Origin: Nepenthes gracilis
Lineage: Eukaryota; Streptophyta; Magnoliopsida; Caryophyllales; Nepenthaceae
Assembly (NCBI GenBank): GCA_033239525.1
Contig: BSYO01000022.1
Span: 15,448,923 to 15,512,922, forward strand
DNA: 64,000 nucleotides
Reading direction: 5' to 3'
Made by a program: the position numbers and the translations under genes. Within the stretch, counting starts at the first letter, position 1, and each line of letters begins with the position of its first letter. Below the pieces are notes generated by a model. That model did not search any database and was not told the DNA's origin. It worked only from the letters and a program-made list of their open reading frames with translations. Shown here in pieces: positions 1 through 11,679 of this stretch.

Positions 1-1059
1 AAAAAAAATTACAAGGTTAAAAAATAAGAAAGTGAAAAAAATTAACAAATTATTATAATATAAAGATAAATTAAAACATTGAAAAAGAATTAAAATAATA
101 GGTGAAAATAAAAATAATAGAACGTTAAAAAGGATAATAAAGATAAAGAATCAAAAATAAATAAAAACTCATAGGAAAAAAACCGAAAAATAAATTTTGT
201 TTGTAATTTTTTAAATTTTAATATTTATTCTTATCTTTTTTTTTCTTTATTTTTGTGTTTTAAAAGCTTTTAGTGTTATTTTTTTTATTTTAGTTTTTCT
301 ATAATTCTTTTCTTTTATAACGTGACATTTATGTTGTCAAATTCTTTTATTTCTCTATATTTTACTTTTTATATATTTTTCTTATTTAAAGTTTTATTTA
401 TTCTATTTTTTTTTACATTTTTTAGTCTCTATTGTTATTTTTTTTATCTTTTTGCCTTTTAAAAATTTTTATATTGTAATTTTTATGTTGTTTCTCATAT
501 ATGATTTCTATTTTCTTTTATTTTACTTTCATACATGTTTTTTATGGTTAGTTTGTTATCAATTTATGTTATTTTTTATTTCTCATTTTTTACTAAATTT
601 AAAAATAATAAAATAAAATTAAATGAATTAAATATTAAATATAAAAAATAAGAAAACTAATAAGAAAATAAGTTTAAAAAAATATAAAATTTTTTAAAGA
701 AAAAAATATAAAAGAACAAAAACTAAAAAGAGGACAAATAAATATTAAAATATAAAATAAATAAGAAAATAAGAGGAAAAACTTAGACAAAAAAATATTA
801 AATATTAAATATTAAATATTAAAGAGTGAATATAAAAAAATTAAAAAATTAAAAATTAAAAATGATATAAAATAAAAATTAAAAATTAAAAAAGACAAAT
901 TAGCATAATATAAAAAATAAAAAAATAAAGAGAATTGAAAATAAATAAGAAAATAATTAATAAAAAAGGGAAATAAATTTAAAATAATTTAAAAAATATA
1001 AATTTATTTAGAAAATTAAAAATTTTATGAAAAAAAATAAAAGATTATATATCTCTATA
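1..1059. repeat. AT-rich low-complexity flank
   Basis: Almost pure A/T. It runs A-rich to about 200, T-rich from about 200 to 595 and A-rich again to 1059, so it can fold back on itself. Similar AT-rich DNA bounds the right arm at 6991-7454 and resumes at 18708-18956. No gene is visible; open frames here would be homopolymer artefacts. Confidence 0.8.
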
Positions 1060-1520
1060 TCCGAATTATCGAATGATTTAGAGAGCCACCTTAAACGAGA
1101 ATCTGGTCGAAACGGGTCCAATCTCTGTTATTCAGAACCCGGATACTACAGACTACAACAAACGTACAATAGGTAAAAGAAATATGAAACTCGTCCATTA
1201 ATATTTTTTTCGACGTTCAAATTAGCAATCTTCCCATGTTGTAAAGAAAAATTGGGAAAATTAAATATTTGGAATGTAATTATTTAGGATTTAATTGTTT
1301 GATGAAGGATTAGGTTCTATTGGTGCACTCAATTAGAGCAAGCGGCATTGAAGCGTTGCACTTGTTGAGAGTGTGGTTTTTCAGTATCACACTCATATAT
1401 ATGTATGGCTTTGTTTGCTTGAATATTTTTCTATGTAAATGTTCCTTTGATCGGGATTTTCCTTTTCTATGGATGAAAGAATGTGTTTGTAGTGAGGGTG
1501 CCAGTTTAGTCGTAATTAGG
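1060..1520 (-). repeat. Left inverted arm, outer piece (LTR-like)
   Basis: This piece reads as the diverged reverse complement of about 6525-6990. Shared stretches include the 'ccgaattatc...gatttagag' block near 1061-1083 and the 'gatcgggattttcc' block near 1451. Read on the minus strand it is the downstream part of the LTR-like unit whose start is at 4757. It stops at a Tekay-like solo LTR and resumes at 4408. The TATA-like motif of the right arm is degenerate here (near 1478). It holds no credible ORF; the short frames on both strands are mirror shadows of the right arm. Confidence 0.7.
1516..1520. repeat. Left TSD of the solo LTR (ttagg)
   Basis: The five bases ttagg stand directly before the TG start of the solo LTR and recur at 4408-4412 directly after its CA end. 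The uninterrupted opposite arm has a single copy (cctaa, 6521-6525). Confidence 0.85.
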
Positions 1521-1990
1521 TGTAATATTTTGGATCTCATCTGAATTATTTTAATATTTATTATCATTTTGGGTATTTCGGACTTGATAAAAATAAATTA
1601 TAATATTGTAAAATTTTTTAGAATGATCGAAATTTCAGAGTGGCGCCCGAAGTGCCTCTGAACTATTGTTCGAATACCGAGTTGGATTTAAAAATAAAGA
1701 AAAGTAATATATAAAAAAAAGCAAGAACGGAAAAAAAAGAGAGAAAACGAGTCAGGGAGAGAGGGAGAAGAGGAGAGAGGGAATAAAGGGAGGGTTTAGG
1801 GTTCAAAGGGAGAGGAAGGAGGCAGTGGGGGCCGTGACGGTCGCTGGCTGAGGTGGCGTGATGGTGGCACGCAATGTGGGTGCCGGAGGAGATCAACGGC
1901 AAGAAGTCGTGCGATGAGAGAGGCGGCCGCGTAATGGCACCAGCACCGGCAGCGGAGGTGGTGCGGAGGAGAGAGGAAGGGGCGCGCGGT

Positions 1991-2689
1991 GGCTGAGAGG
2001 AAAAGCGTCCAATTAGAATGCTTTGGGACATCCTTTCTTCAAATCTGTGGAGTATAATGTTAAGACAAGTATCCTCTAGCCCTATTCTTGGTCTGATTTT
2101 AATTTCTGTTATGTTTTGACTACTATGGGAGATTTTACTAACATCATATATTTTTAAATATACCCAATTTATTAATTATATACATGCATGTATATTTTAC
2201 TGGTTGTGCGGTGGTTTTACATGGGTATTTATGATTTGAAGGGTTTTCGGATACCCGGACGATATATATGTATGTTTGTGTATCCGTATATTGTGGAGCC
2301 ATGAACCAAGCCTTACATTAATCATGCTTGCTGTCGAGAGTGGGGTCACTACGGGACCATGGCGGTTCGAGACCCAATGGGTCGTTATATGTGATCTGAG
2401 ACATGAGATATTGGTACCGCTTCCAAGGGGGAGGCTTAGTCCGGACGGGGACTTAGATGATAGGCTACTTCCGCCGGAAGAAAGGTTGTGACGTTTAGTA
2501 ATTGACCTACCCCACTGTGTATTTAAATGAGAACTATCGTAAGAAATTGACGGAAAACTAATATATTCGGACGTCCAAATATATAACTAAAACTTGATAT
2601 TGCACCCAAAACTTCGAGTGGTAAAACATAGTGAACAAGTTCCTAATCTATGGGAGACAGAGTACATTGATGGCCCGAACTACGCGGTG
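1991..2689 (+). repeat. 699-bp tandem unit 1 inside the solo LTR
   Basis: The unit begins at ggctgagaggaaaa and repeats from 2690 with a few percent divergence. Both units carry the block 'ggagccatgaac' to 'gccggaag', whose 71-codon frame is non-coding in appearance. Confidence 0.85.
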
Positions 2690-3385
2690 GGCTGAGAGGA
2701 AAATCGTCCAATTAGAGTGCTTTGGGACATCCTTTCTTCAGATCTGTGGGAGATTTTATTAAGGCAAGTGTCCTCTAACCCTATTCTTGGTCTGATTTAA
2801 TTTCTGTTATGTTTTGACTATTGTGGGAGATTTTACTAATATCATATATTTTTAAATATACCCAATTTATTAATTATGTACATGCATGTATATTTTACTG
2901 GTTGTGCGGTGGTTTTACATGGGTATTTATGATTTGACGGGTTTTCAGACACCCGGACGATATATATATATGTTTGTGTATCCGTATATTGTGGAGCCAT
3001 GAACTAGGCCTTACATTAATCATGCTTGCTGTCAAGAGTGGGGTCACTACGGGACCATGGCGGTTCGAGACCCAATGGGTCGTTATATGTGATCTGAGAC
3101 ATGAGATATTAGTACCGCTTTCAACGGGGAGGCTTAATCCTAACGGGGACTTAGATGATAGGCTACTTCCGCCAGAAGAAAGGTTGTGACGTTTAGTAGT
3201 TGACCTACCCCACTGTGTATTTAAATGAGAACCATTGTAAGAAATTGACGAAAAACTAATATATTCGGACGTCCAAATATATAACTAAAACTTGATATTG
3301 CACCCAAAACTTCAAGTGGTAAAATATAGTGAACAAGTTCCTAATCTATGGGAGACAAAGTACATGGATGGCCTGGAACTACTAG
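2690..3385 (+). repeat. 699-bp tandem unit 2 inside the solo LTR
   Basis: This is the second copy of the 1991-2689 unit. Similarity is lost shortly after 'gggagacaaagtacatggatgg' at about 3350-3372. The remaining 3386-4407 is unique LTR sequence without a recognisable gene. Confidence 0.85.
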
Positions 3386-4407
3386 GCTAAATCGTAGCCG
3401 AGCCTTGAGTTGCTGGGTTAAATCACAGCCGATATAATCATATTTACCGGACGAGGATAACCCTTCCTCAAGTTGGTATTATTTATTTTAGTTCTCCTAT
3501 TTCATACATGCTTTATAGTTCTGCATGTATTTGGGTGGAGAATGATTTTGAGATACACTAGTTGGCCACAGGTTAGGCGATAGGAATGTCTCGTACGTGT
3601 AAATATGTGATAAACCCAAAACGTCTTTTGATTTACGTTTTAGTTCTGGCGATCTTCTCTCGATTTCTGCATTATGAGATTTAGATTCGGACGATGGTAT
3701 GTGTCCCACATGGATGTGGTGACGGTTGCGGCCTATGCTACCTCGAATCATATGATATGAGATCGTCTATGAGATTTTACTGGATCATTAGTTATTATGA
3801 ATATGTCCCATATGGACTGTTTGATACAGACGATGATTTAGTACGAGACATTTCCTCAATTTTTAGGGATTTCACGAACCTTGTGTTTTATTTTATGTGA
3901 TTGCTATGTGATATCACTGCTTCTGTTTTATGTGTCACGTTTTATACGATATTGATACTTGTTGAGCTCTAGGCTCACGTTTTCATATTTTATCCCTTTA
4001 GACTAGTGGTATGGATACGCTTGCAGGAGTTCAGATATAATCTGATGTGGCATATTTCTATCGGCGAGTGGAGATATTTATGTTGGGTATATTTTTTATT
4101 TTGAGAATATTTTTGGTTATTGTTTATGGTCGGATAATGTCGTTGATCCTTGTATGGGATATATTGAAATTATTCCATTATATCGATGAGTTGTTATTAT
4201 GTTCAATACCTCCCTTACGATTGTGGATAGCAAGTCATGTATTATGTTTGTCCGGATTTTTATTTTGATGAGATCTTGTGCGGCTTTTATTATATTGGGT
4301 CTTGTATGTATATAATTGTCACACTTGGGTTTAATTTTTATGATTGATAAAAATATTATTATTGATTTTATTTTGACCTGCGTATATTGTAATCCTGGGT
4401 CGTGACA

Positions 4408-5220
4408 TTAGGCGTTACGGCTCTACAATTATGGGAGGCATTACTCATGTAACTGCCTGTGTTTAATATCTAATAATTATGATAGACATTATTATTGTAA
4501 CTGCCTCCTGTATTTATTGGTTGGGCTGTCGTGGCATTTGACTGTTAAATCTGATACGATAAGTGTCGATAATAGTCCATTAATTATCCATAAATACTCA
4601 TTTATTGTTGGTTAGGTTATGTCATGCGACTTGAGTTAACAGTCGCGCCTTTTGATTCTTGGACCCAGAGGGTCTTCTGTTGGGGCGTCACTATTTGTTC
4701 CTTTTATCTTTCAACAAATTAGGCACTGCGTCAACCCGTGTACTGTCATATCCATCACTAGCCGCCATACCGAAAGGTTTGAATTTTTAACTCTGGCATA
4801 TTCATGATAGGTAGCCAGTTGCAGACGTTCACACACGTTCCCATTCTAAATATTCTTCAGATTTAGCACTCTATTTAGTAGAATTTGATTTGATTATCTA
4901 CCATAAATGTTGGGATGCATATCTCATCGGATTAATTTCCTGTTGATCTTTCCTTTCAGTTATAAATGGAGAGATTCTTCATACTTTGCATTATGAAGCC
5001 ACTCTCATCTACTAAGGAGTGAGACTCTTCGGAGCCAATATGGAACCTTTAGTACCACAAGGCGAAATTTGTGGGAGTTCTTTTCCAGCGTTTCAAATTA
5101 TGATTTGAGGATGCGTCTAAAGTCTGTATTGGTTCCCCTCTTCTATATAGGAATCTACCTTGGTTTTCCTCTTTTATGCTCGGTCCAAAATCAAGCATTT
5201 ATCTTTATAGCAAGGTCTAT
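4408..5220 (-). repeat. Left inverted arm, inner piece
   Basis: Continues the left arm after the solo LTR. The first five bases are its right TSD. 4413-4757 is the reverse complement of about 6180-6520. Read on the minus strand, an LTR-like unit starts with TGATGG at 4757, the same start as at 6180 in the right arm. 4758-5220 mirrors about 5700-6179, the part just internal to the LTR. I see no coding domain. Confidence 0.7.
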
Positions 5221-5690
5221 GATTTTATAGGGTGGTTTCCTTCTTTTCCAACCAATGTTAGGCGATTCTCTTTGTAGTAGTTCTGAAGAAGACTATGTCG
5301 AACTCTGATTGGGGGAAAGTTTCTTCCTCTCTCTATCCGTTTCTGGGAGCCTGCTCTTCTACGACTTTTAAGCAAACCGCTCTCAGTTCTAGTTTGGGAG
5401 GAAGTCAGAAAACTCTCTGAGTTCAAAAACCAAGAGGCACCACGGTTAACCCAAGTTACTTGACCCGATCTGACTAGTAATAAATGGTCATTTATGGATA
5501 ATCAATGGCTATTACTGGCAGTTATTGCATCAAATTTAATAGTCAAAAATCATAATAGCTCAACCGATAAATGAGCTAGCGGTTATACGAGTAACGTCTC
5601 TCATGAGTATTGACACAATAAACACAGGCATTGATTAAATGAGAAACGATCTTCATAACTGTGGAGTCGTATCACCTAACACAGGTTGAA
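5221..5690. repeat. Centre of the inverted repeat
   Basis: The spacer between the two arms. 5221-5430 is unique. 5430-5680 is a second, direct-orientation copy of part of the right arm (compare 6285-6530; shared 'taataaatgg', 'ttatggataat', 'ataaacacaggca'). The centre is therefore a mosaic of LTR fragments rather than a simple loop. The 69-codon minus-strand ORF at 5217-5426 has no recognisable feature. Confidence 0.6.
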
Positions 5691-6168
5691 AAAGAAGAAA
5701 ACTGAACTCCAAAACCGTAGACCTTGCTATAAGGATGAATATCTCGTTTTGGATTTAGCATAAAAGAGGAAAATCAATGTGAATTTTCATATAAAAGAGG
5801 GGAACCAATACAGACTTTAGATGCATTCTCAAATCTTGATTTCAAACGCTGGAAAAGAATTCTCACAAATTTCGGCTTGTGGAACGAAAGGCTCCATATT
5901 GGCTCCGAAGAGTCTCACTCATTAGTAGATGACAAAGGCTTCGTAATGCAAAGTATAGAGAGCCCCTCCAATTATACCCGAATGAGAATGTCAACAGGCA
6001 ATTAATCCAATGAGATATGTATCACAGTATTACTGGTAGAAAATCAAATCAAATCCTACCAAATAGAGTACTAAATTTGTAGAATATTTAGAAAGGGAAC
6101 ATGTATGAATGTCTGTAGTCAGCGTCCTATCATAAATATGCCGAGGGTTAAAAATTTAAACCTCCGGC

Positions 6169-6179
6169 AAGGGGGATAG
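6169..6179 (+). other. Putative polypurine tract
   Basis: AAGGGGGATAG directly precedes the LTR-like start TGATGG (6180). The equivalent site in the left arm (minus strand, around 4758-4768) is degenerate. Confidence 0.55.
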
Positions 6180-6549
6180 TGATGGTACAGTATATGGGTT
6201 GGCATAGAGCCTAGTTTGTTGAAGGAGGAAAGGCTCAAATAGTGCCCCCCAATAGAAGACCCTCTGAATCTAAGAGCCAAAAGACACGGCTATTAACCCA
6301 AGTCGCATGACCTAACCCAATCAGTAATAAATGGGTATTTATGGATAATTAATTAACTGTTATCGACACTTATCGTGTCAAATTTAACAGTCAAAAGCCA
6401 CGATAACCCAACTGATAAATGCAGACGACAGTTACATGAATAACACCGATCATGATTATTGAGATATTAAACACAGGCAGTTATATGAGTAACGTCCCTC
6501 ACAATTGTAGAGCCGTAACGCCTAAAGACGGCCAAATTGACACTCTCCC

Positions 6550-6557
6550 TATAAATA
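6550..6557 (+). promoter_or_regulatory. TATA box of the right LTR-like arm
   Basis: TATAAATA lies in a non-AT-rich context, with a pyrimidine-rich leader (tttctcatcc) just downstream, consistent with an LTR promoter. The left arm copy has lost the match. Confidence 0.5.
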
Positions 6558-6990
6558 CATTTTCTCATCCATAGAAAATAGAAATCCCGATCAAAGGAAC
6601 TTTCACGTAAAAAAATATTCAAACAAATAAAGCCACATTCATATGCGAGTACGATACTGAAAAAATACACACTCAACGAGTGCAATATTTCAATGCCACT
6701 CACTCAAGCTGAGCGCACCAACAAGGCTTAATCATCCATCAAACACTCAATCCCCAAACAATTACATTACATACATTTACTTTCTCTAATCTTTCTCTAC
6801 CATATGGAAAGATTACTAATTTAATCGTCGAAAAAAATATCGATGAACGAGTCTCATATTTCTCTTACCCATTAGTCATTTGTTATATTGTGTAAAATTT
6901 AGATTCAAAATAATAAAGATTACACCCGTTTCAACTAGATTCTCGTTTATGATGGTGCTCTAAATTATTAGATAATTCGGATCTAAAGAT

Positions 6991-7454
6991 ACATCACCTT
7001 TTATTTTTTATAAAAAAAATTTTCTAAATTTATTATCTTTAATTTTAAATTTATATTTTTTATTTATTTTTAATTTATTTCTCTTTTTATTAATTATTTC
7101 TTATTTATTTCCAATTCTCTTTATTTTTCTAATTTTTATATTTTGCTTATTTGTCTTTTTTGATTTTTGATTTTTATATTTTATCATTTTCTTTTTATTT
7201 ATTTCATTCGTTTCAATTTTCACTTGTATATGTTTTCTATTTTCTAGTTTATATTTTTTTTATTTACAGTTTTTCATTATCATGTTTTTATTTTTTCTTT
7301 TTTTACTTTACTTTTTTTTTCTTTTTACTATTTTTATATATTTTTTCTTTATTTTTGGTAAACCTCCTATTATATTTGCCATTTTGTCTTTCAAAATTCT
7401 TATTTTTAAATGTTGTTTGAATTTTTTTTTCGCTTTTAATATTTTTATATTTCA
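6991..7454. repeat. T-rich flank of the right arm
   Basis: Low-complexity T-rich DNA that mirrors the A-rich DNA before 1060. The Phe/Leu-rich frames are artefacts of poly-T. The tract is cut at 7454 by the Tat-like element and continues at 18708. Confidence 0.75.
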
Positions 7455-8658
7455 TGCACTGATCCGACTTCGAACGAATTCTATTTCGATGAGCCGATCC
7501 TATTGCCTTCACCGAAGGCGAACCCCAGACACCACTAAAGAAACAAGAGTGGCCAGTTTCACTTTCAAGGAATTAATCCCACCAAAACACTCCGACGTTA
7601 AAGAAACAACCTTCAATGGAAGGAACTGAAGATAAAAAGAGCAATGGAGAAGAGAGTATATTAGCTTTAGTTCCAGACGTCAAAGAAGGCAAGGCCATTC
7701 CTCGTATCCTGGACGGGTGGAAGGCAGAACGAGGAAGCGATCCGCCTGGCCGCTTCTCAAGCTCGACGTGCCCGAGAACTCCTACCGGGAATCGAGTTTC
7801 ACATAGCTTCCTGGAGTTTACTCCAAATGTAGCTGCATCAACGCTGGCCAGGTTTTCGGGTTCTCGAGCCCGTGAGAAGTGAAAAGTGTAAGGTATTCGG
7901 GAAAGATCTTCAAAGGCTCTCCCTTCTCCGGGCGAGGGTTCTTATACACTTCACCACGTTGGATCCTCGCACCAAGGTGGTCGTTGTTGGGCCACTGCAC
8001 GTTGGGTCACTGTCAGGACTGCTGTCACGCCGGCCGCCGCCTCGCTGCGACGTACGCTGGGTGTCGCTTGTCATGCTTCGCCTCCTCCTCTCGCGGAGTA
8101 GTCGTCACCCGCACGGGCAGTATGCTGTGTCAGGCTACCATGCCCCCGGTGTGGCTAGCTCACGACAAGGTGGTCTCCGCGACCGCATTAAATGCTACAG
8201 GTGTTCCCGCTGCTTCTTCTCTCCATCGCGGGTCTCAGGCCCTCAGAATCCTCTTTGGTTGGGCCGAGCGTGGCGCACGGGTAGCCTCATTTGACTACGG
8301 CCCGAGCAGCCGCCCATTTCTCGTAGGCGCCAATTTTGTTCTTCAAGACGAGAGCCGGACTGGCCACCGAAACACTGTCAGGTGGCGTTTACTGGCCCTC
8401 AGAGAGCGGCGGGCGACCATCCGATGGGTCAGTGGGCCATAATGGAATGTGCCCATCATCACAGAAGTCTTCCGAGGCCCAACAAACTCTGGCCAACGCC
8501 GAAATGACTGCTTTTGAGTCATTGTCATGCTGACGGTCAACGCCAACGTCACTCATCTCGGCCTTTCAGCTTCTGGGCCTATCTCCTCGTGGGCCGCCAG
8601 AACGCCACCGCCTTCCCGGGCTCCCGTTGACTTCTTCGCCACCATTTGTGTACCATCA
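7455..8658 (-). repeat. 3' LTR of the Tat-like element
   Basis: It matches 17444-18707 over its length with many small indels. Shared blocks include 'gatccgacttcgaacga', 'gaagtgaaaagtgtaaggta' and 'gatcttcaaaggctctccc'. Read on the minus strand it starts TGATGG and ends near TGCA. It is shorter than the other LTR at the outer end (tgcactgatcc against tgatgcgtgactgatcc). The divergence indicates an old insertion. Confidence 0.85.
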
Positions 8659-8670
8659 CTAGTCCCCCAT
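8659..8670 (-). other. Polypurine tract of the Tat-like element
   Basis: On the minus strand ATGGGGGACTAG directly precedes the 3' LTR start TGATGG. It is the expected plus-strand primer and confirms minus orientation. Confidence 0.7.
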
Positions 8671-8769
8671 GTCGGTGGTCTGATTTCACCTCCAAGATGT
8701 TCATGATGGGACGCCTTCCCTGCTTGAGAATCCCGTGAAACTCAGCAAGAGCGCCAAGGAAGGTTTGAC

Positions 8770-9060
8770 CTAATTGCCGACCGCTTTAGCCAATTCCGAG
8801 TACCGTGACTTGTCATCGTCTCCGTCAATTCCGTGAGTTCCAATTGCTTCACCGCCCCGGCCGATTCCGAGTTCCGGTAATTGTCGGCACCGCCCCGTCA
8901 ATTCCCGAGTTCCGTAATTCGTCGATCGGCCCCAGCCATTCCGGAGTTCCGAATTGTCGATCGGCCCCGGCTATTCTCGAGTCTCGTAATTGTCGACTGG
9001 CCCCGGCCAATTCCCGGAGTTCTAATCATTGACCGCCCCGGGCCGGTTCGTGGAATGATT
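8770..9060. repeat. Degenerate minisatellite, unit about 43-47 bp
   Basis: About six imperfect copies of a unit containing 'ccccggcc', 'attccgagttcc' and 'taattgtcgac'. It lies between the antisense ORF remnant and the 3' LTR of the Tat-like element. Unit boundaries were judged by eye. Confidence 0.7.
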
Positions 9061-9253
9061 TCTCGCTAATTCACCGACCGCCAGCAGAAGTGGCACGTGT
9101 CCCCTTTTGGGTTGGAAGGAGATCCGTAATTAATACGCCAGATCCGCCCTCTCGCAGTGGCCGAGTAGGGTGGCGACACGCGTACCTCGACGGGAGAGCA
9201 TTAATGAGGGGTTTCGTAAGGGAGTCCCATCGCTTGGCTAGACGAATGAGGAG

Positions 9254-11200
9254 TTGACATTCGTACCCCGACGGCGCCCTTTAAGTAGCTCGGGCGCCCA
9301 AATTTTCCTTCCGCTTTTCCTTCAAATCGCTTACGACTCCTCTGCCTTCCCCATTCTCGCTTTCGCAGCATACAAATCTCTCAAAACCCTAGAACCTTCC
9401 GATCATGGCCTTCCGTCATGCGAAATCTCATCCTGCCTCGAGGGAGAGTGATATCAAGGCTCCTCAGGCGCTCTAATTCAATATTCAAGGAGATGGCCTC
9501 AAGGGGTCTTGATGGCGAAATAGCCTCACCCACTCAAAGGCTACATCACCGTCTACGAGGCCCACTCCGAGGAGCGGGCTCCAGCTGTCTCTTTCCGTGA
9601 GAGCCGGAGTCGATCGAGTGGCCCTAGGGGTTCCCATCGGGCCCAACTTCATGCCACCCGGGGAGTGTATAGCTTCCAGGATTTCTTAGAGGTATTTTTG
9701 CCCTAAGCTTAAATAAGAGGTTTAGGATGTCCGGTCTTAAGGTCATATTTATGGTGACCCAAAGTGAGGGATCTCACCTACTTCCAGGCGGATCATGATA
9801 AGCAAAGCTATTTACGACTCCTCGAAGAACCGAAGGACCGCTCTTCTTCGAAGGTGGGCAGGAATGCCCTACTCTGGAAGACTGTGGCGAGGTCCCAGAG
9901 GCGCACTCATGCCATTGATCGCGGCGGAGATCGTCGCAGATGATACTGACCGCGCAAGGGCTGCAGAATCCCGATGAATTTAGAAGGGACTCTGGTTTCC
10001 CGGAGGAGACCGAGAAGGTCGAGTGGGGCCCACCGCCACCGGCGGCTTACACCCCGCAGCTTGCAATGCCTAAGCCCGACGACTGAGAAGCCGCTATCCG
10101 CCCAGTTGTCTCTGGGAGGAGCTCACGTGAGGGCGCATCGCCACGCCCTCATCTTCCTCCCGTATCGGGACTCAGGTCAGCCGGGATTCGCATCCTGCAA
10201 CACTTTCTGAGCGGAGAAACTGTTGAGATGTGTCGGGCACAAAGCCGCGTGGAGTTATTTCGCCCAACCCGTCGCTAAGGTGGTTCCGGTGCTACCACTG
10301 ATGGGATCGAGAGCTACCGCGACGCCGCTCGGTGGCTCGCGACAGTACTGGAGCCGCCGAACAGGGTCGATCTCTTTCCAAGAGCGCCCAAGGGCAAACA
10401 GGAAGAAGACACTCCGGCCGCGAGTACTCCAAAGTGGATCGCAGTGGAGGAGCCCGCCGGGCCGGCCGTTGGAGGACGGCGAGTCTTGGATCGTATTTTG
10501 ATGAGGTAGCTGGGAGGTTCGGGCCGCGAGGATGTTCCTGGCTGACACTCGGCTCCGCCTGCTGCCGGGTCCCTGAGGCGAGCTGAAGACGATCGAAGAC
10601 CTACGAGGTATAACTTCCGCACTGCCTTTGCATTTTTTCCTGCGTTTTGCAAGCCCACGCTTTCGCCCGTCCTCAGGTGTACCAAGAAGAGTGGCCTCAC
10701 GGTTCTTCTCGAAGAAATACGCGACGCATTATCGCGGAGCGGGAGGCCGAGATAGCCCGGCTAGATGCCAAGCCGGGCCGACCTGGGGAGGAGAGTTATC
10801 GGAGGCATGCTCGCCCGAGGCCGTCGTGGTGACTTAGAGGCGTGAGATCGCCGTGACCAAGGCGGAGGTCGCCCGATCAAAGGAAGAGGAAGATCGGCTA
10901 AGATTTAACAACAAACGCTCTTCTTTGAGAATCGCCAGTTTAGAGCGAAGCCGATATCGAAGTGAGCCCACGAGGCCTGGGGCGCACCGTGACGCCCTAC
11001 TGCTGGAGGGGCCCACATTTGGACAGCCGCACAAGGCCGCTGTTCCCGATTTCCCCTGGTGGAGCTTATAAATCAAAGGAACTGCTGCGCCTCGCGCAAG
11101 GAAGACTTGGCAGTGGAGATCTCAGACACCTGTGGTGGTCCGCCAAATTTTCTGTAGCCTCCTTGTATTCTCTTTCGCTTTTTTCGACCGTGATGTAAAT
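9254..11200 (+). pseudogene. Antisense coiled-coil ORF remnant of the Tat-like element
   Basis: A broken plus-strand reading frame runs opposite to gag-pol. Pieces in shifting frames read 'GETVEMCRAQSRVELF' (near 10210-10260), 'REAEIARLDAKPG' (near 10737-10775) and 'KAEVARSKEEEDRLRF' (near 10858-10905), the Glu/Arg/Ala-rich pattern of a long coiled coil. Members of the Tat lineage are known to carry an extra, often antisense, ORF downstream of integrase whose function is unknown. Position and orientation match that. Numerous stops make it non-functional. A decayed unrelated gene cannot be excluded. Confidence 0.55.
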
Positions 11201-11679
11201 TCACCATACTAGTTAAGCAAATGGATGACTTTAGTTTTAGCGTCCATTGCCTTACCGCTTTGTGTCTGCCAAGCTATGTAGCTAAGTCGTTTTTGGGGCG
11301 CTGTTGGTTGGTCAAAGAATCGTTAGTTGTCATTGAGGAGCTTAGCCCTGTGCTTCAAGGTGTGGCCTACTTAACCATCCCTCAGGAGGTCAGTCTGGTT
11401 GAAATCAAGGTTAGTGTTAGAGAAGGAGCGCTTCCTTGTTATTGTTTGATTACGCCATCCCTTCAGCAGAAAGTTGGTGCGTGGGGGTGAGCCAACCCGC
11501 CGCCACGCTTAAGGAGTGAGATCCCTGTCGTGCAGCGTTGTAAGAATCCAAATTTCCGTATGCTCGCTCAAGTGAAGACTGGGTCACAATGTTGAGAAGG
11601 AGTGCTTCTCCCTTCGACTGCCGTTGATCGGACATGGTCAAGCCCCCGAAGAGGTCACAGCTATCTCGCTTCCTAAGGT
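11201..11679. other. Spacer in the Tat-like element, no gene seen
   Basis: Lies between the antisense ORF remnant and the inner minisatellite. An 89-codon plus-strand frame (11221-11490) shows no recognisable motif. Confidence 0.4.

Larger units (their letters stand above)
1521..4407 (+). mobile_element. Solo LTR of a Tekay-like Ty3/gypsy element
   Basis: The unit starts TGTAATATTTTGG and ends GGGTCGTGACA, is 2887 bp long and is flanked by the direct repeat ttagg. Those ends and that length resemble Tekay/Del chromovirus LTRs of plants; the lineage call is from memory of family traits. There is no internal region and no second LTR, so it is a solo LTR, normally left by recombination between two LTRs. 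It contains a 699-bp tandem duplication. Its ORFs of 70-120 codons look accidental; two of them are the same frame in the two duplicate units. It interrupts the left inverted arm. Confidence 0.85.
5691..6990 (+). repeat. Right inverted arm (internal 3' end plus LTR-like unit)
   Basis: This arm is the mirror of 4408-5220 and 1060-1520. A polypurine tract (6169-6179) is followed by TGATGG at 6180, the layout expected at the 3' end of a Ty3/gypsy element. A TATAAATA lies at 6550-6557, about 370 bp inside the presumed LTR. The same polypurine tract plus TGATGG combination is used by the Tat-like element at 7455-18707, so the arms may be LTRs of a related element. No pol domain remains. Confidence 0.6.

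Noticed and set aside
1521..4407. A Mutator-like or other DNA transposon in the left arm
   Set aside because: TG...CA ends with a 5-bp duplication and no terminal inverted repeat fit an LTR, not a MULE (8-11 bp TSD, long TIR).
7151..7512. Phe/Leu/Tyr-rich frames of 69-115 codons resembling a membrane protein
   Set aside because: They are translations of a T-rich low-complexity tract; frames on both strands are equally open and no start context or domain is seen.
7872..8442. Overlapping 140- and 187-codon plus-strand ORFs, repeated near 17844-18287
   Set aside because: They fall in the two LTRs, differ between copies by frameshifts and look like GC-rich shadow frames.
8770..9060. CRISPR-like spaced repeats
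   Set aside because: Units are degenerate, have no constant spacers and sit inside a plant LTR element; a minisatellite explains them.
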